A stretch of DNA of 64,000 bases from Pedobacter sp. Leaf216 (GTDB lineage Bacteria; Bacteroidota; Bacteroidia; Sphingobacteriales; Sphingobacteriaceae), in the NCBI RefSeq assembly GCF_001421515.1, contig NZ_LMKM01000003.1:35603-99602 (forward strand), read 5' to 3'. Position numbers and translations under genes: made by a program. Below, piece after piece: positions 62,636 to 64,000 of this stretch; within the stretch, counting starts at the first letter, position 1, and each line of letters starts with the position of its first letter. The notes under the pieces are model-generated. The model did no database searches, was not told where the DNA came from, and saw only the letters and a program-made list of their open reading frames with translations.

Positions 62636-63208
62636 TTACTTCACGTTTATCCGCTCCACTATAGGTTTACCAGTTGATTCTTCAGTGCCTTCAACTTCTG
62701 CATATTTCACATTTGGGAGCCAGAAACTGCCACCTTGTATCCTCACAAATAATCGCTTAACCCTTATTGTCCGGTTGTTTATCGTTACCGAAACATGGTA
62801 GCTTTTATCATTATATCTTTGTAAATAAAATGGCAGTTTTTTGTGTGATACAAATCTAAATTCATATTTATCCTTCCCCAATGCTTTTGTATCAATGCCA
62901 TAAGCAAACTTCCTTTGGATGTACCCCAAATTTTTTTTTTGCCCTTTCTCACCATACCTGATCCAATACACCTGAATAGGATTTTCGGTATTGATAGTGC
63001 CATTTTCTGTAAGGTTTAGCGCATAAATGAGGGTATTCGTATTTGGATCACGTTGAATATAAAATAGCAAATGATCTATATTTTTTGGTGTCGGAAAATT
63101 GATAGGGGATGGATCTTTACCTTGTGCATGGCTTTGAGTTGAAAAAATTACAAGGCTTAATACAATCGTAAATAATGTTTTTGAAATTCTTAAAGGTGTT
63201 TGGTACAT
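62636..63208 (-). CDS. DUF4833-like exported protein
   Basis: The 190-aa protein has a signal peptide ending near SHAQG (~29). The mature part has LLFYIQRDPNTNTLIYALN, PIQVYWIRYGEKGQ, LGYIQRKFAYGI and YEFRFVSHKKLPF, the sequence style of DUF4833. It is predicted to be periplasmic; function is unknown. It overlaps the preceding small frame by 19 bases. Confidence 0.8.
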   Translation of the reverse strand: MYQTPLRISKTLFTIVLSLVIFSTQSHAQGKDPSPINFPTPKNIDHLLFYIQRDPNTNTLIYALNLTENGTINTENPIQVYWIRYGEKGQKKNLGYIQRKFAYGIDTKALGKDKYEFRFVSHKKLPFYLQRYNDKSYHVSVTINNRTIRVKRLFVRIQGGSFWLPNVKYAEVEGTEESTGKPIVERINVK

Positions 63209-63426
63209 TTTAATTTTTTTATGTAGAAGAGCGGTAGTATGAACCAGGTTTCTGTTTGATGTTGATCTTCTGCCGAAATTGTTTCCTCATTTTCATTTCG
63301 CTGTGCATTATAAAGCCGATCCGATTCTGCCCTACAATGTTCATAATCATCTAATTTTTCGCAGGAATTGTTTCCCTGAATCTCAAAAAAATCCCTTATT
63401 GATGGATAATCAAAATATACCGACAT
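63190..63426 (-). CDS. Possible small hypothetical protein
   Basis: The 78-aa acidic protein has two Cys in its N-terminal half and a hydrophobic patch near the C-terminus (WFILPLFYI). Its end overlaps the start of the DUF4833-like gene by 19 bases, which would fit coupled translation. There is no known family. Confidence 0.4.
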   Translation of the reverse strand: MSVYFDYPSIRDFFEIQGNNSCEKLDDYEHCRAESDRLYNAQRNENEETISAEDQHQTETWFILPLFYIKKLKCTKHL

Positions 63427-63633
63427 ATCATAAAATTTAAATTACCAGTTTTCGGTCGGGAATAGCTTTTTGATTATTTGCTGAACGCAGAAAATTAATC
63501 TGCTTTCAAACTCATCTTTTCTGCAATTGCAAAAGGAATTAGCGCCTTGTTAATCAACAGATTGCTAAGACATCAAAGGGCCATTCCCTACGTCTTTCTT
63601 GATAAGTATGTATGTAAACAATTTAATGTTTAG

Positions 63634-63704
63634 ACGTCATGGACGGAATCGAACCGCCGTACTAGGTTTTGCAGACCTTTACCTAACCACTCGGCCACAT
63701 GACT
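63634..63704 (-). tRNA. tRNA-Cys (anticodon GCA)
   Basis: The minus-strand cloverleaf of 71 nt has an anticodon stem-loop AAGGT-CTGCAAA-ACCTA with anticodon GCA, a T-loop GGTTCGATTCC and an acceptor stem GTCATG/CATGAC. The discriminator is U73, as expected for Cys. CCA is not encoded. The first acceptor pair reads A1·G72 instead of G1-C72. Confidence 0.92.
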
Positions 63705-63753
63705 ATATGATCTTTTCAAGAAGTTTTAGATTCACTTTTTGAAGAAGACTCAG

Positions 63754-63761
63754 CAAAAGTA
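63754..63761 (-). promoter_or_regulatory. -7 box of the tRNA-Cys promoter
   Basis: TACTTTTG on the minus strand, 50 bases before the tRNA, matches the TAnnTTTG consensus. No clear TTG is found at -33. Confidence 0.4.
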
Positions 63762-63862
63762 AAAATTAATAACTATAATTTCTATAGAATTAGTGGTTTT
63801 TTTTGTGATGTCGTGATATTTAATTTCTATTGGTTAATGTACTGATTTTTAGCTTTTAATAT

Positions 63863-63888
63863 GTCATACTGAGTATAACGAAGGATCT
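63863..63888. repeat. Intergenic repeat word
   Basis: GTCATACTGAGTATAACGAAGGATCT is split by me as GTCATACTGAG and AACGAAGGATCT; it is a diverged copy of the widespread Bacteroidota intergenic repeat. Confidence 0.45.
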
Positions 63889-63931
63889 TTTAGCGTTAAC
63901 TATTAACAATTTTAATTACTTTAAACATGGT

Positions 63932-63976
63932 CCTCGTTTGCAACGAGGATCGATGAGTGCTGCATTTTCAATGCAG
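63932..63976. repeat. Double-hairpin REP-like element
   Basis: Two perfect 7-bp hairpins with three-base loops, CCTCGTT-TGC-AACGAGG (63932-63948) and CTGCATT-TTC-AATGCAG (63960-63976), are 11 bases apart. The layout resembles REP pairs mobilised by REP-associated transposases. Confidence 0.6.
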
Positions 63977-64000
63977 GGTTATAGTTACATATTGCGATAC

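Overview
The window looks like chromosome from a Gram-negative member of the Bacteroidota, most likely Sphingobacteriaceae (Pedobacter-like). The reasons are the low GC content, the near absence of Shine-Dalgarno sequences, promoters of the TTG / N19-20 / TAnnTTTG type, lipoprotein signal peptides, and many small conserved families typical of that group. The taxonomy is inference from gene content; no rRNA gene is present.

Region 1 (about 1-22 kb) is a stress and housekeeping neighbourhood. It holds a FAD/Rieske oxidoreductase, an ankyrin protein, a CinA/PncC amidohydrolase, an operon of a small protein + DUF892 ferritin-like protein + large KatE catalase, a GH13 lipoprotein, a type II NADH dehydrogenase, two SDR enzymes, a DUF421 membrane protein, a DUF72 protein and small regulators. 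At about 16.68 kb an MFS transporter gene and a convergent ECF sigma-factor gene have both lost their 3' ends and are joined at one point, which looks like an old deletion. Intergenic repeats are frequent, including three tandem copies of a roughly 241-bp unit at 1.4-2.1 kb and a nested palindrome at 10.6 kb.

Region 2 (about 23-60 kb) is one large surface-polysaccharide locus. A histidine kinase and a LuxR-type response regulator precede a clan GH-A lipoprotein. The plus-strand operon then encodes a hexapeptide acetyltransferase, a receiver domain lacking its phospho-acceptor Asp, a receiver-like/sugar-transferase fusion with Glu at that position, a short TolC-like protein, a Wzz/BY-kinase-like co-polymerase with a degenerate ATPase, a Wzy-like polymerase, glycosyltransferases and an acyltransferase. 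The minus strand adds two GT2 enzymes, a Wzx-like flippase, another glycosyltransferase and UDP-glucose dehydrogenase, and further on two more GT2 enzymes. A plus-strand LCP-family protein closes the locus. No Wza-type export gene is visible.

Inside this locus sits a compact biosynthetic operon (44.6-56.8 kb, minus strand): A-PCP-KS-AT-ACP-aminotransferase (2167 aa), C-A-PCP-TE (1349 aa), a 4'-phosphopantetheinyl transferase and a JmjC/cupin-like oxygenase. The domain logic predicts a very small product: one amino acid extended by one malonyl unit, transaminated at the beta carbon, joined to a second (Gly-like) amino acid and released by a thioesterase.

Most transcription units of region 2 share an unusually extended promoter, AAAGGgCTAttg-N19/20-TAnnTTTG, found at up to nine places on both strands. 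I did not notice it in the first 22 kb. It suggests one regulon covering the polysaccharide genes and, less certainly, the NRPS/PKS operon.

Region 3 (60-64 kb) holds a cold-shock-like mini-protein, a membrane-anchored winged-helix regulator divergent from a secreted protein, a tandemly duplicated terminator hairpin, a DUF4833 protein and a tRNA-Cys gene.
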